Source: Aquila chrysaetos chrysaetos (lineage: Eukaryota > Chordata > Aves > Accipitriformes > Accipitridae). Taken from it: a stretch of 64,000 bases of DNA. Below are positions 33,501 through 44,500 of the stretch, in pieces. Where the stretch lies: assembly GCF_900496995.4 (NCBI RefSeq), contig NC_044014.1, positions 6,832,001 through 6,896,000 of the forward strand, read 5' to 3'. The position numbers were made by a program, and so were the translations under genes. The notes under the pieces are model-generated. The model saw nothing but the letters and a program-made list of their open reading frames with translations, did no database searches and was not told where the DNA came from. How positions within the stretch are numbered: position 1 is the stretch's first letter; each line of letters starts with the position of its first letter.

Positions 33501-36500
33501 TATTGAAATGGGAGTGGTGGGGATAAGTGAATAAAATTTAACTTTAAATATTTTATTGGAGTTAGTCATATGCTGTTGCGTTTGTGACTGTTAATGAAAT
33601 AAACAACATCCATTGTACTACTTCCCAAGGTTTAAGTGTTTCTTCTCTTGCAGCTGAGCTTTAAAAATAAATTACAGGTTATAATAAGTGCTTTAAACTA
33701 CAGGGAATCTTTTCAGCTATTGCTAAAACCCACCAAAATACCCATGTCGAGAAGTTTTGTAGAGAACAATTTCAGAACAAAGTATACCTATTCAAGAGTT
33801 TCTTTTGCCACTTCCCATGTGTAATGTGGCAATGGTTAAGCAGAACTGGGTAATGCTGCACAGCTGCTAACTGCTGGAGCCTGTTCTGATGAGCATCTGG
33901 GAGTTCCATTCACCTCATTTGGGAACCACACAGGCTTGAGAGCTGAATTTGACCTTAGGAAAGGAAGTGGGAAAGAATATTGTATCCACTTGAAATAGTG
34001 AGGGGGATTTCTATAGACAGAACTTTGTACTCCAAATGGGAATTTGGCACGGATGCTGGGGTGAGCACGCAGATGTAAGTGAGAAGTGCCAGAAATCCTT
34101 TAATAACCACCTGTGAACAAGATCCCAGTGTAAGTGTTGTTTAGATTCCAGAGTCGAGTCCCCTGTGCTGAGGCATTAGTTTCAGGCTGACGCAGAACAA
34201 AGAATGCCGCCCACTGAATGGGGAACATTGCTGTCTCTTCTCCCTGAACCTGGCTCTCCCTGAATGTCATTTGCAGGATGCATAAACATACTGGCAGCTT
34301 TAACTGTACTTTCTTCAAAAAAAAAAAAAAAAAAAAAATTGTAGTTAAACTGATGCTCTACTACTGAAGCATAGATGTAGAGTAACAGTTGTTCCATGTG
34401 GAGCAGAACCTGTAATGTTTGACTGTGCGTTTCCATATTTACTATAAAGCCAGGTCCCCTGCGCCTCTCTAACAACCCCCTCTCCCTACCAGGGTGCTTT
34501 CGCTTCCTTTCTTTGTCATTCTTCCCTGCAAAATCCAGAGATCCTTCCCATTTTGCCAGCCTCCCACACATTCTCTTGTTCCCCTCTGTGTTCTTTAAAC
34601 TTCCCCACAGTACTTCTAGTTTCATGTTTCCCCTCAAGCCTTGCTCTGCTCTTTCTCGGCAGTGCCCAGCTTGCTTCTGTGTTCCTTGAGCCAGCAGCAC
34701 CTTGTGTTGTGCCTGAGATGGAGCTATGTGTGCATTGATTAGCCAGCTGCTAAGTACATGCTGGCAGTTCAAGTAAATGACTTTTGAACATATACTGCAG
34801 CTTCTCCCTCAGCGCACACACTGCTTTTTCTCCCCTTTTCCTTTCTCTTGCCACTCTTTTCCATTGAATCAGTAGGAGGGTAATTATTTCTTAGTCCTTT
34901 GCCCCTCTCTTAAATATGGTTCAATTGGACAGCAGGTTCAAAAGTTATTTAGGTAGGACTGACAGTCAGTACAATCGCTTATGCTTGCTCATGCGATAAT
35001 AGCTAAAGGTACCTTTACTGTGTCTGCATTAGGGTATTAACCTTACCAGTTAAAGCCATCATAACTCTGATCGATTGGATTAACTGCTCATTGAGAACAG
35101 ACATGGCTGACCCAGTCCTCCCTGATCTGTGAAACTGAAAAGATCAGCAATTGTTAAAAACACTTCATTGTGACCTAATGCACCTGACACATGATGTTCT
35201 ACCCATCAGATGAATAATCTGTTTTAAAAAGGAATACTCCTGGAAAATGTGTGTCCCCTTCAGCAGTGAGAGAGTTAACTCTTTAGGCCTTGTGAATTGT
35301 CAAACACATGTAGCTTTTCTTCTAATTATCCCCAAATGTTGATTCTCAGCTGTAAAACATGAAAGAAATTCTGTGACTCCTTCATGGACAAGGATTTAAA
35401 TGCTTCCTTCTTCAAGCCCACTTCCCATCAAAGACACAGCCCTTTAGTTGGTGCTGGTCTGGAGATGTGGTTGCCCATTAGATGTGCAATGGGGAACGCT
35501 GACGAGTACCCGTGGCTTGGGATTGTACAGTGCCTGCTCCTGCATGGGCCTCATTTTCAGTAAGCAGAATTCACATTGCAACAGGAGGCTTGCCTCTCTT
35601 CTCCCCCGCTGGCTTTCTCTTATCCGACCTTCTGGTCAAGGGGGAGCTTGCATTGAATTTCAGAGGACTGTGACCACTCATTTACTGCTTTGAAGCTTAA
35701 AGATGCCAGGTTGAGTCAAAATGTTATCACTGTTACTGATTTATCAAGAGAAGAACACTGAAACAGGATTGCTGAAATCAGGGCAAACACTAACAAACAG
35801 CTTTATGCAAGTCACACCTATCCTTATTTATCAGCTTTCAGAGGCTCTTGAGAGTCTTATCTTTACCATTAGCCAAGCTGCTGGTTTTTTTTAATCGTGT
35901 AGTCAGTGTTGCATGTGAGCTGCCCTAAGGTAAAAACGTAGTTATGACAAAGCATGTAGTATGACAAGGTTATCTAGCAGTAGCATGGATTATACACTGA
36001 TTTTGCTTAGTTTTGCCTTACAGTAAGAGTAAGTTTCCACAGTGTTTTTTCCTCTGGGTTCCTTGTGCATACTGATTATCTGTTAGTAAAAATAGTCTTC
36101 TAAATAGTGAAGACAAGGCCTAGCTGATGATGCTGAGCAGTTTTACACTGGATACTCGGATTCAAACATCACAACCTGCTGTTTGACCTAAGTGCTGAAT
36201 ACTGGAAGCTTCCACTGACGTCAGTGCAGCAGTTGGCCTGCAGAGATGTTTTTCCTCCAGTACAAATGAATATACACAAATAAGCTATTGTATGTATATT
36301 TGTTTTGTTACTTGTTTTCTTTTTTAATTCAGATTATGTTTTGGGTTTAGGATTTAAACCTCAAGAAGTAAGTGACCTAGAGCAGTCTCCAACAAAACAT
36401 TAACAAATATGGACAATATTCCCACAGCAAATAATTCTTTAAATAAATATGTCCTTTTGCAGATGCAAGAAAAAGCTAAAGAAATTTATATGACTTTCCT

Positions 36501-39500
36501 GTCCAGTAAAGCTTCCTCCCAAGTCAATGTTGAAGGGCAGTCCCGTTTGAATGAGACCATTTTGGAGACACCTCACCCTCTCATGTTTCAGAAGCTCCAG
36601 GACCAGGTAAAGTTATTTTCTTCAAGAACAGAGTTTTTTTAGGTTTTGTCTGCTTTTAGTGGACTCTGCTTTCTAAGCACAAGCTAGTGTAGGAAGTTGG
36701 GAACGTGCCTACTGCTAACTGTGGCTTGGATTGAATAGGTAGGCATGGAGCTGGGTTGCTTCCGTACTGGCGATATTAATGCAGCCACTCTGAGGGTGGA
36801 TGCACTGTATCCCAGGTTCTTGGCCCCATCTACCTAGGGCCAATTAGTTAAGACACTCAGTGCAGCCATGCTGATTCCAGTTCAGGACTTCCCTGGAAAA
36901 TTGGATGAAGTTTTCTCCTGGGTTCCTCTGCTGGTAGCTTGAGAATCACCCAGCTGACTAGCTTTGTGCCTACGTTTTCCTGTGTATTCACTTGAGCTGA
37001 GTCATTGCTGATGTTTGTTTCTGTAGTTGCCACTGGTTTCCCTGAGAGCTCAAGATTCTTCACTTTGCTTTGTTTTGGTATTTATATTGATATGAATATA
37101 ATGCATTTTCCTGAAAAGTCTCCTCTTCTGTAACACAAAACTTAAAAGAGGGGTTGGTATCTGCTTTGCCTTTTCCTACAGAACTTGGGAGGTCTGGCAG
37201 AAATTAGGTGACGTTTTGCAGGCATGTCTTTTGGTGGTAAATTTTCTTGCTATTTAGCTTATTTTAAAGCATAAGTTATGAAGTGACTCATTCTTATCTG
37301 AGGCTTTCCAGCACTTGCAGTCTGGACTATTTCTAATTTCTGTACCATCCTCAGGACTACCTGTATTTTCCATTTGGCTCCTTCTTTTGTGGAGAAACAG
37401 CACACTGATTTAAATAGTGTTTTCAATGCATTTCACATCAGGTGTTGAATAAGTTAGTTGGGCACTGGCTGGGACAATTGAAGCAGTCTGAAGAGCAAAG
37501 GCTCTGCTGTCTTTCAAACAGGTTCCAAGTCATTAGCAGTGGAAATGTCTGAAACTCAATTTCCATGTGAAGAAATAAAGTTTTTCATGGATGAACTTGG
37601 GGGAAGGGAAGGAAAATGTTCTGGTAAATCTAAGCACTGCAGTTTAGGCTGGGTGATTACGAGAGTGAAGCTGGAGAGACTACTGGAGTTAAAATGTTTT
37701 GCAGTTTCACAAATGAGCATGCACATGAACAGCCAGGGATTAGTAATACCTGAATTGGAAACACACTAGACCAGTGGTAGAGGAATCCCACTAGTGTGGG
37801 AAGAAAGTCTGTGAACTTTTAAAACCAAATGCAGAGCATTTCTACATTGTTGCAGGTTTCAACCACTTAAAGCTTCTGTTTATTGCTGTTAGATAATAGT
37901 TCAAGAAGAGTTATGGTCTTCTCTAGTTTTCAATCCTTATAAAGTTATGAAGAGTGGTATAATTTGTTCTCTAAAGAACAGTGTTAACTACTGCTGGCAC
38001 TGTGTGTCTGAAGTATAAAAAGGCAGAGCTTGAAAGCCACAGTCTGGTCTACAACATTACTGGTAACTAGCACTTCAGTTCTCCAGAGACCTACTGATTT
38101 AAATGGGGCTACTTGTGGGGAGTGGTTTTGTGCTCATGGGATGGCCTTAAACAAATAGCTTGGAGGCAGTTGTTCATGCTGAATAAAGTGGGGTTAGTGG
38201 TTCATAGAAATCTGTAGATGTCAAAATACTTATGGGGTAAGTGTTCCTGCTCCACAGAGGTGATGAGAGGAGGGGAGGGAAAAAGACAATTCTGCTTTTG
38301 CATGTGATCATAAACTCTGTCTGTCCTGTGCATTTGGCTGACCAGACTCCAGAAGGTTTTGATCTTACAGTGCTCTTTCTCTCTGGGAGATGCTTTAAAT
38401 GATACCAGGAACAAGAGGGGTCTAAGTTCTTAACACCGACTTATGGCGTTTTAAGGGGCAATATCTTCCTTACAGTTTTTTTTCCCTTGAGCTAGTTGGA
38501 TAAATTTAATTATATTGTAGTTAGCCAGCACCAGGAGGTGTAATTTGACTTTGCTTAACTGCATTGATTTGGGTCTACACTGAGTGGGTGTTTTGGGATT
38601 TTTAGCCTTCCAATATGTAGCTTATAAAGCAAGATTTCTACTGTTTTAAATATGAACTTAAATATTTAAATATGTAAACAAACAGTCGTTAGTAAATGCT
38701 TCATGTAATTTATTTGCAAGGGGGATATTTCAGCAAACACACAGACCAGAACAGTCAAATTTTGTGTGTTTGCCTTTATCTGTCCAGGTTCCTTGAGGAT
38801 GTGAAATGAAAAAGCAGTTTGAGGTTATTATTTTTTTTCTTCCTAACAAACAGTTGTATTACCCAGTTGTACTATGAGTTAGAAATGAGGCCCATAAAGA
38901 TAAAGTTCCAGTTATCCACACATGGATTATCCACACATGTAGTTCAGAATCCAGAAATTCGTCTTGGAAATTTAGTTACTCTGAGTACCATAAAATGTAA
39001 TCAGTCATGAAGCATGACTCAGAGAGGCTCCGCCAGTGAAATAATAGGCAGAGAGTGATGTAGGCTTTGGTTTTGCCTCAATTATAGTTTTGAGTTTTAC
39101 TTTTTTCCTTCCCCTCTGTTTCAAGACCAAGCAAAATATAGTCATGACCTTGACACCTGAACAGATTCCAGGCTCCTCTCCCAAGCCCTTTTGTTTTGTT
39201 TTCAGAAAACTCCAAATGAGTTCTAGCTTTTTTGTCTGAAATGGGTATAAATAGAAGAGAAAACAGTTATGTTGAGGGATGAGCCTAAACTCAAGCCCAG
39301 GGAGATAATAGCTATACTCAGTGATGACTTCATGCTTCCATGCTGGCTGTATACTGGCTATGAGAAGAAGGGCAGGTCTTGGGCTAGTGAAAAGCCTAAT
39401 AGCACAAATTTAATCCATCACCAATTTTAAACCACATTTTAACTGGCAAATTACATCTATACCAGATCAGCTCTTTGTGACAGGTACCTGGAGCATTTCT

Positions 39501-40389
39501 GATCTGGCCTGAGACCATTCTTGGTATTTGGTTGTGTAGTAGTCTAAAAAGGATGGGAAGATTGCTATAAGTTAAACCATTGGTTAAACATTGGTTAAAC
39601 CAGTTGTTTCAGTCTAGGTTCAGTTTGAAGTTTTGGTACTTGTGTAAATTATCTAGAGGCTTTTCTTAATTATCCAGTGCTCTGCATATATAATGAGCTA
39701 TTCTGTAATGTTCAAGAGTAACTGCAGTCAGAAAGGTGCCTAAAAGGTACCTCTTTTTCTTCAGCTCTGCTTCTTCCCTCTGAATATCTTCCAACTACCC
39801 TGCCAGAAGGACACCCTCGCTAGGTTTTACTCCTGGTGGCTTTGCAGGCCTAAGGCTGCTGTGGGAGGGGACCAGGTAACGTCCTGGCTTGTCCACACAT
39901 GCAATTATCTGATCATCAGCTGCAGAACCCTACCTGGTGACCATGGCATGTGACCTTCCACCTTCAGTATTAGGTTTTGAAAGTTGGCTATTGTGAAAAC
40001 CATAATCTGATTCTTAAACTAATATGGACATTATTGCAAAACGGTGACCGTGGAACTTGCAATATTGTTTGCTATGTGCAGCCCCTTTTGAGAGTTTGAA
40101 ATGTGTTTTAATGTCATGCTTTTTAGTAATGTTTTAGTATTAACAGAACAAAAATACATTAGAGTTCATATACTGTCCTTCTCATTTAAAATCTAGTTTT
40201 ACTTAGGTCATTGTTCTTGTGTTTTTTCCCCCCTCTTACCAGATATTCAATCTCATGAAATATGACAGCTACAGCCGGTTCTTAAAGTCAGAGATATTCC
40301 TAAACCATAAGAAGAGCGAGGAGCAAGAGGAGAACTCACCAGAGGCTCAGACTGCAGCTAAAAGAGCATCAAGAATTTACAACACATGA
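21518..40389 (+). CDS. RGS10: RGS10, regulator of G-protein signalling 10 (complete)
   Basis: Gene-level entry: join of 21518-21566, 27960-28078, 29551-29637, 36463-36606 and 40243-40389, giving 181 codons, the length of the long human isoform. RGS10 is a small R12-family GTPase-activating protein for G-alpha-i/o/z/q, active in cytosol, membrane and nucleus, and notable in microglia, platelets and lymphocytes (family knowledge). The N-terminus [16 protein letters not shown] matches the long isoform. The RGS domain runs from about residue 40 to 160 and includes [29 protein letters not shown] (with the conserved Asn, and the Cys in the position reported as palmitoylated) and DSYSRFL. The tail AAKRAS keeps the PKA-type serine site. 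All phases fit. The intron 2 donor is unusually weak. No alternative first exon was identified. Confidence 0.97.
21571..21586 (+). repeat. RGS10: G16 homopolymer at the RGS10 exon 1 donor
   Basis: Sixteen consecutive G start four bases into intron 1, between two GTAAG donor-like sites. Confidence 0.9.
23688..23765. repeat. Two 18-bp direct repeats 60 bp apart
   Basis: TTCTTCTCTAAAATAATG occurs at 23688-23705 and again at 23748-23765 in RGS10 intron 1. Confidence 0.9.
24853..24888. repeat. Perfect inverted repeat, 13-bp arms, 10-base loop
   Basis: The arm CCTGCCAGCTGTG (24853-24865) is exactly complementary to CACAGCTGGCAGG (24876-24888). Each arm includes an E-box-like CAGCTG. Confidence 0.85.
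27960..28078 (+). CDS. RGS10: RGS10 exon 2 (linker and start of RGS domain)
   Basis: Acceptor TTTTTTCCAG. Its first two bases complete a Glu codon where human has Asp. It encodes [20 protein letters not shown] and on to [19 protein letters not shown], ending in phase 0 at AGG. The following donor, GTTGCT, matches the consensus only at GT. Confidence 0.95.
28079..29550 (+). other. RGS10: RGS10 intron 2 (1.5 kb)
   Basis: Bounded by the weak donor GTTGCT and a strong acceptor (TTTGTTTG repeat, then TTTTCCCTAG). Nothing else of note was seen. Confidence 0.85.
29551..29637 (+). CDS. RGS10: RGS10 exon 3 (G-alpha contact segment)
   Basis: 29 codons in phase 0/0: [20 protein letters not shown] and then FKKTQGKKQ. 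It includes the ENVLFW motif with the conserved Asn that stabilises the G-alpha transition state, and the Cys of LACEE. The donor is gtatgt. Confidence 0.97.
29638..36462 (+). other. RGS10: RGS10 intron 3 (6.8 kb)
   Basis: AT-rich with an A22 run at 34317-34338, a T run near 30.39 kb and a pyrimidine-rich block at about 34.44-34.65 kb. Stop-poor frames at 30.0-30.3 kb and 34.2-34.8 kb carry no recognisable protein and come from biased composition. Confidence 0.8.
34317..34338. repeat. A22 homopolymer
   Basis: Twenty-two consecutive A inside RGS10 intron 3. It could be a retro-insertion tail, but no LINE body could be recognised next to it. Confidence 0.9.
36463..36606 (+). CDS. RGS10: RGS10 exon 4 (middle of RGS domain)
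   Basis: Acceptor CCTTTTGCAG. 48 codons in phase 0/0, beginning [20 protein letters not shown] and ending [11 protein letters not shown]. The donor is gtaaag. Confidence 0.97.
38912..38941. repeat. 15-bp direct tandem repeat, two near-identical copies
   Basis: TTATCCACACATGGA is followed directly by TTATCCACACATGTA. Confidence 0.85.
39579..39600. repeat. 11-bp direct tandem repeat, two copies
   Basis: ATTGGTTAAAC occurs twice without a gap, preceded by a partial copy (GTTAAACC). Confidence 0.85.
40243..40389 (+). CDS. RGS10: RGS10 exon 5 (end of RGS domain, C-terminal tail, stop)
   Basis: Acceptor CCCCTCTTACCAG. Reads [20 protein letters not shown], then an acidic stretch and [13 protein letters not shown] with TGA at 40387-40389. 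The KRAS serine corresponds to the PKA site reported to send RGS10 to the nucleus. Confidence 0.97.
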   Translation: MFNLMKYDSYSRFLKSEIFLNHKKSEEQEENSPEAQTAAKRASRIYNT

Positions 40390-41520
40390 TACAATGAATC
40401 TCTTAAGGAGAGGCAGTACAATAACTAAATTACACTCAGGAACAGTCTAGGTTTATGGCAGTTGCATTTAGGGCTTGAAAAGCTCAAAACCTTTTTAGGA
40501 GATACTTACCTTCTTAATTGCTTGAACGACTAATTGTTTTTGCATGATAGCTAATAACCAAGCACCCATGGGAAGACTGTTTCCTAGCTAAAAGGCTGAG
40601 GTATTCCTCCATAGCATGAATTGCATTTCATATTTTACAAGTTAAAATGCTTTCAATTTTTGTATTTTCTTTTGTGAGACACCATGATGATGAGAAATGG
40701 GAGATAGGTTGGTTGGTTTTTTATTTTTGCCTTGTAATTTTTATTTGTGACCAGATTTTACATCGTGAATTGCTGGGAGAAGCTACTGAGGAGTACATTT
40801 CACGTTACTTTGTGGATGAGTCATTCATAGCAAACTTAATCATGAAGGGACAGCATCTTTCAGGGTTAAGCTCAATCGAATCCAATCCCTTCCTATGTAA
40901 CTTTGTTCTTTCAAGGTGCTATCTGTTTTGCTTTGCCTTTATTTTTTATTCAAAACACTTCTCTAATCATGATTTTAATTTCTGTATTTCTTAAATTTCC
41001 CCCTTTTTTTTCAGTAGACAATCACCTTCTTCAGAGGATGGAATAACCTGTATTCCCTTGGGAACAAAATCTCTTAAGATAGAGAGAATCTCTGAAGAAC
41101 TTCTAACAGCCATTAGGAAACCTGACAGTTAATATCCCACTCTGGGCACACTGATTTCAGCAAAGCTTGACTCTGTCATGTCCTGCAGGTTGGCATAACA
41201 TCAGTGTCAGATGCTGGTATTGGGAAGCATCTGGTCTCTCCTAGATCTCCTGAGCAATCCTGCTCTGTGCGGCAAGAATACTTTGGCAAAGGACCAACCA
41301 ACAAAGTCTGGCTTTGTTTTACTAAAATCTTTCTACTAAAATCACCCTGCCTAATTTTGTTTGCCCCAGAGAAGTATTTCGGTGTTTCCTAATTGTAACT
41401 TTTGATAGCTGCAATGCAACAGGGGGTTGACGTTGTGATTTAGCCATTCTCACATCAAGCTTGAGAGGAAGGGGAATCGATTTCTGCCCAGAGCAATAAA
41501 AGATGAAATGTCAGGGTGGC
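40390..41520 (+). other. RGS10: RGS10 3' UTR
   Basis: The first clear poly(A) signal, AATAAA, is at 41495-41500, about 1.1 kb after the stop. A 115-codon frame at 40647-40994 lies within this UTR and is considered chance. A second AATAAA at 43179-43184 could end a longer form. Confidence 0.65.
41495..41500 (+). terminator. RGS10: Candidate RGS10 poly(A) signal
   Basis: Canonical AATAAA 1.1 kb after the stop codon. Confidence 0.6.
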
Positions 41521-44500
41521 AAAGGAAGACGCTCCCAATGAGCCTTCCGTATCGTCCTGGGACTGTGTCAGAGCTGCAAAGCACATTTTGGCATACAATT
41601 TTTTATGTGTTCGTATATTTTTTAATTAATTCACTGCAGTGTTACTAAATTGCAGTTTAAGTTGGGAAAGCCTATTAGCTATGTGCTCTATTTACAAGCT
41701 TTGCAGTGTGTAGTCTAGCTGTTTCACATTCTCTCATTATTTAATCCTTCATTTTTTGCACTGCTTTTCTTGAACTTTTGTTTATGTGCTGGCTAATCGT
41801 AAATGCACAGTTAGCTTTTGATTGTTTTATAGTTCTTTTTTGTCAGAAAGGCCAGATATGTTTTATACGTTACCATCACTATCAATGTTTTCAAACAAAG
41901 TCTAGATTGTAATTTTTGAGGATACAAACTCACTTGGTAGACTTGATTATTTCTTTAAACTCTGAGCCACTCTTGCAGGTAATATGTAAAGAACATTGCT
42001 TCCATGGGCTCTTCCCTAGTTAGATGTAAGAGCAGGAACAGGAGTTCCGATTCTTCCCCTAGAGCTAAATGGCCTGTTCATTTTTAGAAAATCAAAGAAG
42101 AGGTCAGTGCCTCCGTATGCATGTTTTAAGATGTAATTCTTATGCACTGAGTTAATTTTCCTTTTATGCTCTCAAAAGATTTAGTGGTGAAGTCATAATC
42201 TTGCTTCAGGCACTTTTCAGTGGTATTTGACCTCATACTTAAGTTGTATTTCAATGTTTTGCTGAATAGGAACAAAGTAAACACGTGCATGAATCCTTTT
42301 GTTGTGATGGGGCCTAGGCAATAGGACCATCCAGTTCTGGACCTGCCAACTATTTGTAACCTCAGGATTACCTCTTTTGAAAATTCACTGTAATAATGAA
42401 CTCTTAATGCCTGCCACAGCAGAGGACAGAACTTCGATACCATTGAAGTCCTTGGGAATGGGCAGCTTAAACACATTTAGGAGTTGGGATTTGTCTCTTC
42501 CCAGTAAATGCAGCAGAAGTCTTAGTGATATCGAAAAATGCAGGGTGGGGACCCTCAGGGGAAAAATGCAGATGAGCTCTTACCACATTCATCACATGGA
42601 TGCACAGTAGATTCATTTTTAATCATATTGATTTTAAAAACACATGAGTAAGGGAGAAGAGTCTTTGACTATCATGTTTTAAAATAATAATAATAAAAAA
42701 TAAAACCAGAAGCTGTATGGACAATGGTAGGGCATTAAAGAGAGAAAATACTCGTTTGTAGCTGCTTATAAACAACATTTTCCTTGGCAATATGCTCCCT
42801 GTCAGGTACTGTCTTATTTGCTTGTTAAAGCAAATGCCCCATAGGAGTAGACACAAAGGTGCTTTACACTACTACCAAGCAAAAGTTACTCAAATGGAAA
42901 TTATTTTTTAGCAGCATCTCAATGCCTATGTTGTTTATTTCAATACCTGTGATGTTACTAAGATAATATACCTAAATCCACAAAATTCTTAATCACTGAA
43001 TTGCTCTTTTTCCTCAGAAGTAAAAAGCTCATTGCCCTGTTGGCTGTCTTTTTTGTGGTGTCTGGTTTTGGCTTGTTTTTTAGAAGAAAACCAACAACTA
43101 GACTTGCAAGGTGCAGAAATGAAAGGTTTTTTTCCTATCCATTAGATTATCTGTATTTTCCAGTAAAAGAGCAATCAAAATAAAACCACGCAAGCTGATG
43201 TCTGTAATTGCAGCATGTATATATGTGGAGAAGGTTATTTTGCTTCTGTTGATATTATCACTGATCAAACTTACTTTGTGAAATAGATTACATTTTCTCT
43301 ATGTGGCGTATAACAAATTGCACCGACAGAAAAGGAACTGAGTTTCCCTGTAAGTAAATCCTGCATTCCAGGAACAACTGTAAACATTGCATGGAACCTC
43401 AGGCTGTAAGTGGGTACTCAGAGTTGCTTTTCGTAGAGATTAAAGGTAGGATCTCCTCCTTTTCATAGAACTTACACTGAAGGTATGAGCACAAAATGCA
43501 AGCAATAGAAGTTTCATGCCTGATTGCATGCCTTAAACTCTACCCTATTGTGTGTTTCTCAGCTAAAAATTAAAATATTCTACAAGTACACCAAATCAAT
43601 GTGCTGACAGTCATTTTATGTTTTGAACAGTTTGGGCCAAGATCACTTCATATCCCACAGTTATCCCATTTTCTGCTTTAAGTCCCTGTTAACACAGTTG
43701 CTGTCATAGTATGTTTTCCTCTTGGAAGATCAGAAGATGGGATGACACTGTGGGTTTCACATCTGAGTGGGACGTTGTCTGAACAAATTGCAAAAGGTCA
43801 CTTGAACAGCAGAAGATGCTTCTTTTACATTCTTCATCTCCCATTTCTTTGTTCCTGTTCCATTTCTTCCATTGTGCTTGCTTCAAGTTGCTAACCCATT
43901 GATGTGGAAAAGGAGGGTTTGAAAAACCGTAGGGAGGGAGAGAAAAAGGTTTGAATATTCAGGTTTGGATAACAGTTTGGAACGTGCTTATATTTTTACT
44001 GAAGATTCAGATTGATTTTTAAGTGGGTAGCATTTGCATCTGGGTTAAAAACTAATTAGGTCTATGATGCAGAGAGAGAGATCCCAAATCGTTCTATGAT
44101 TCTGTGACTGTGGTTCAAAGCTGAAAAGGGATATATTCCCCCTTTTATAAATTTTGTGCGTTTATAACTTTTTTCATCCTAAACCAGAGCAGCAAGTCTT
44201 ACAAAGTCACCCAGTTTTGCCAAATGTCTACCCCGACACACGTGACGGTTGTTGACGTGATAGTGTTCCTTTCGCTGTCCCAGAGGCAGTCCCTCTTGTT
44301 TTAAATCCAACACAGGTAATGTCCAAGGGCTTCAAGGGCTCTTTTGGCAGAGCCACAGTAAAAAGCAAGCTGCGGGGCATTCTTTATCCGAAGGATCTGT
44401 GTAACTTTACCGTATTGCCATACGAGCACTCAGCAGCAGCTGCGTGACTTCTCCTCACTCCAATTTAGCAGCTTTGCTATAATTAAGTGAAAGATGCTTT

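Larger units (their letters stand above)
36607..40242 (+). other. RGS10: RGS10 intron 4 (3.6 kb)
   Basis: Ordinary AT-rich intron with two short exact tandem duplications: 15 bp at 38912-38941 and 11 bp at 39579-39600. No exon is supported. Confidence 0.85.

Noticed and set aside
34182-34772. 196-codon frame on the - strand in RGS10 intron 3
   Set aside because: It runs through an A22 tract, translating to a run of Phe, and through a pyrimidine-rich block; typical low-complexity artefact.
40647-40994. 115-codon frame after RGS10
   Set aside because: Within the RGS10 3' UTR, Phe/Cys-rich, no homology recognised.
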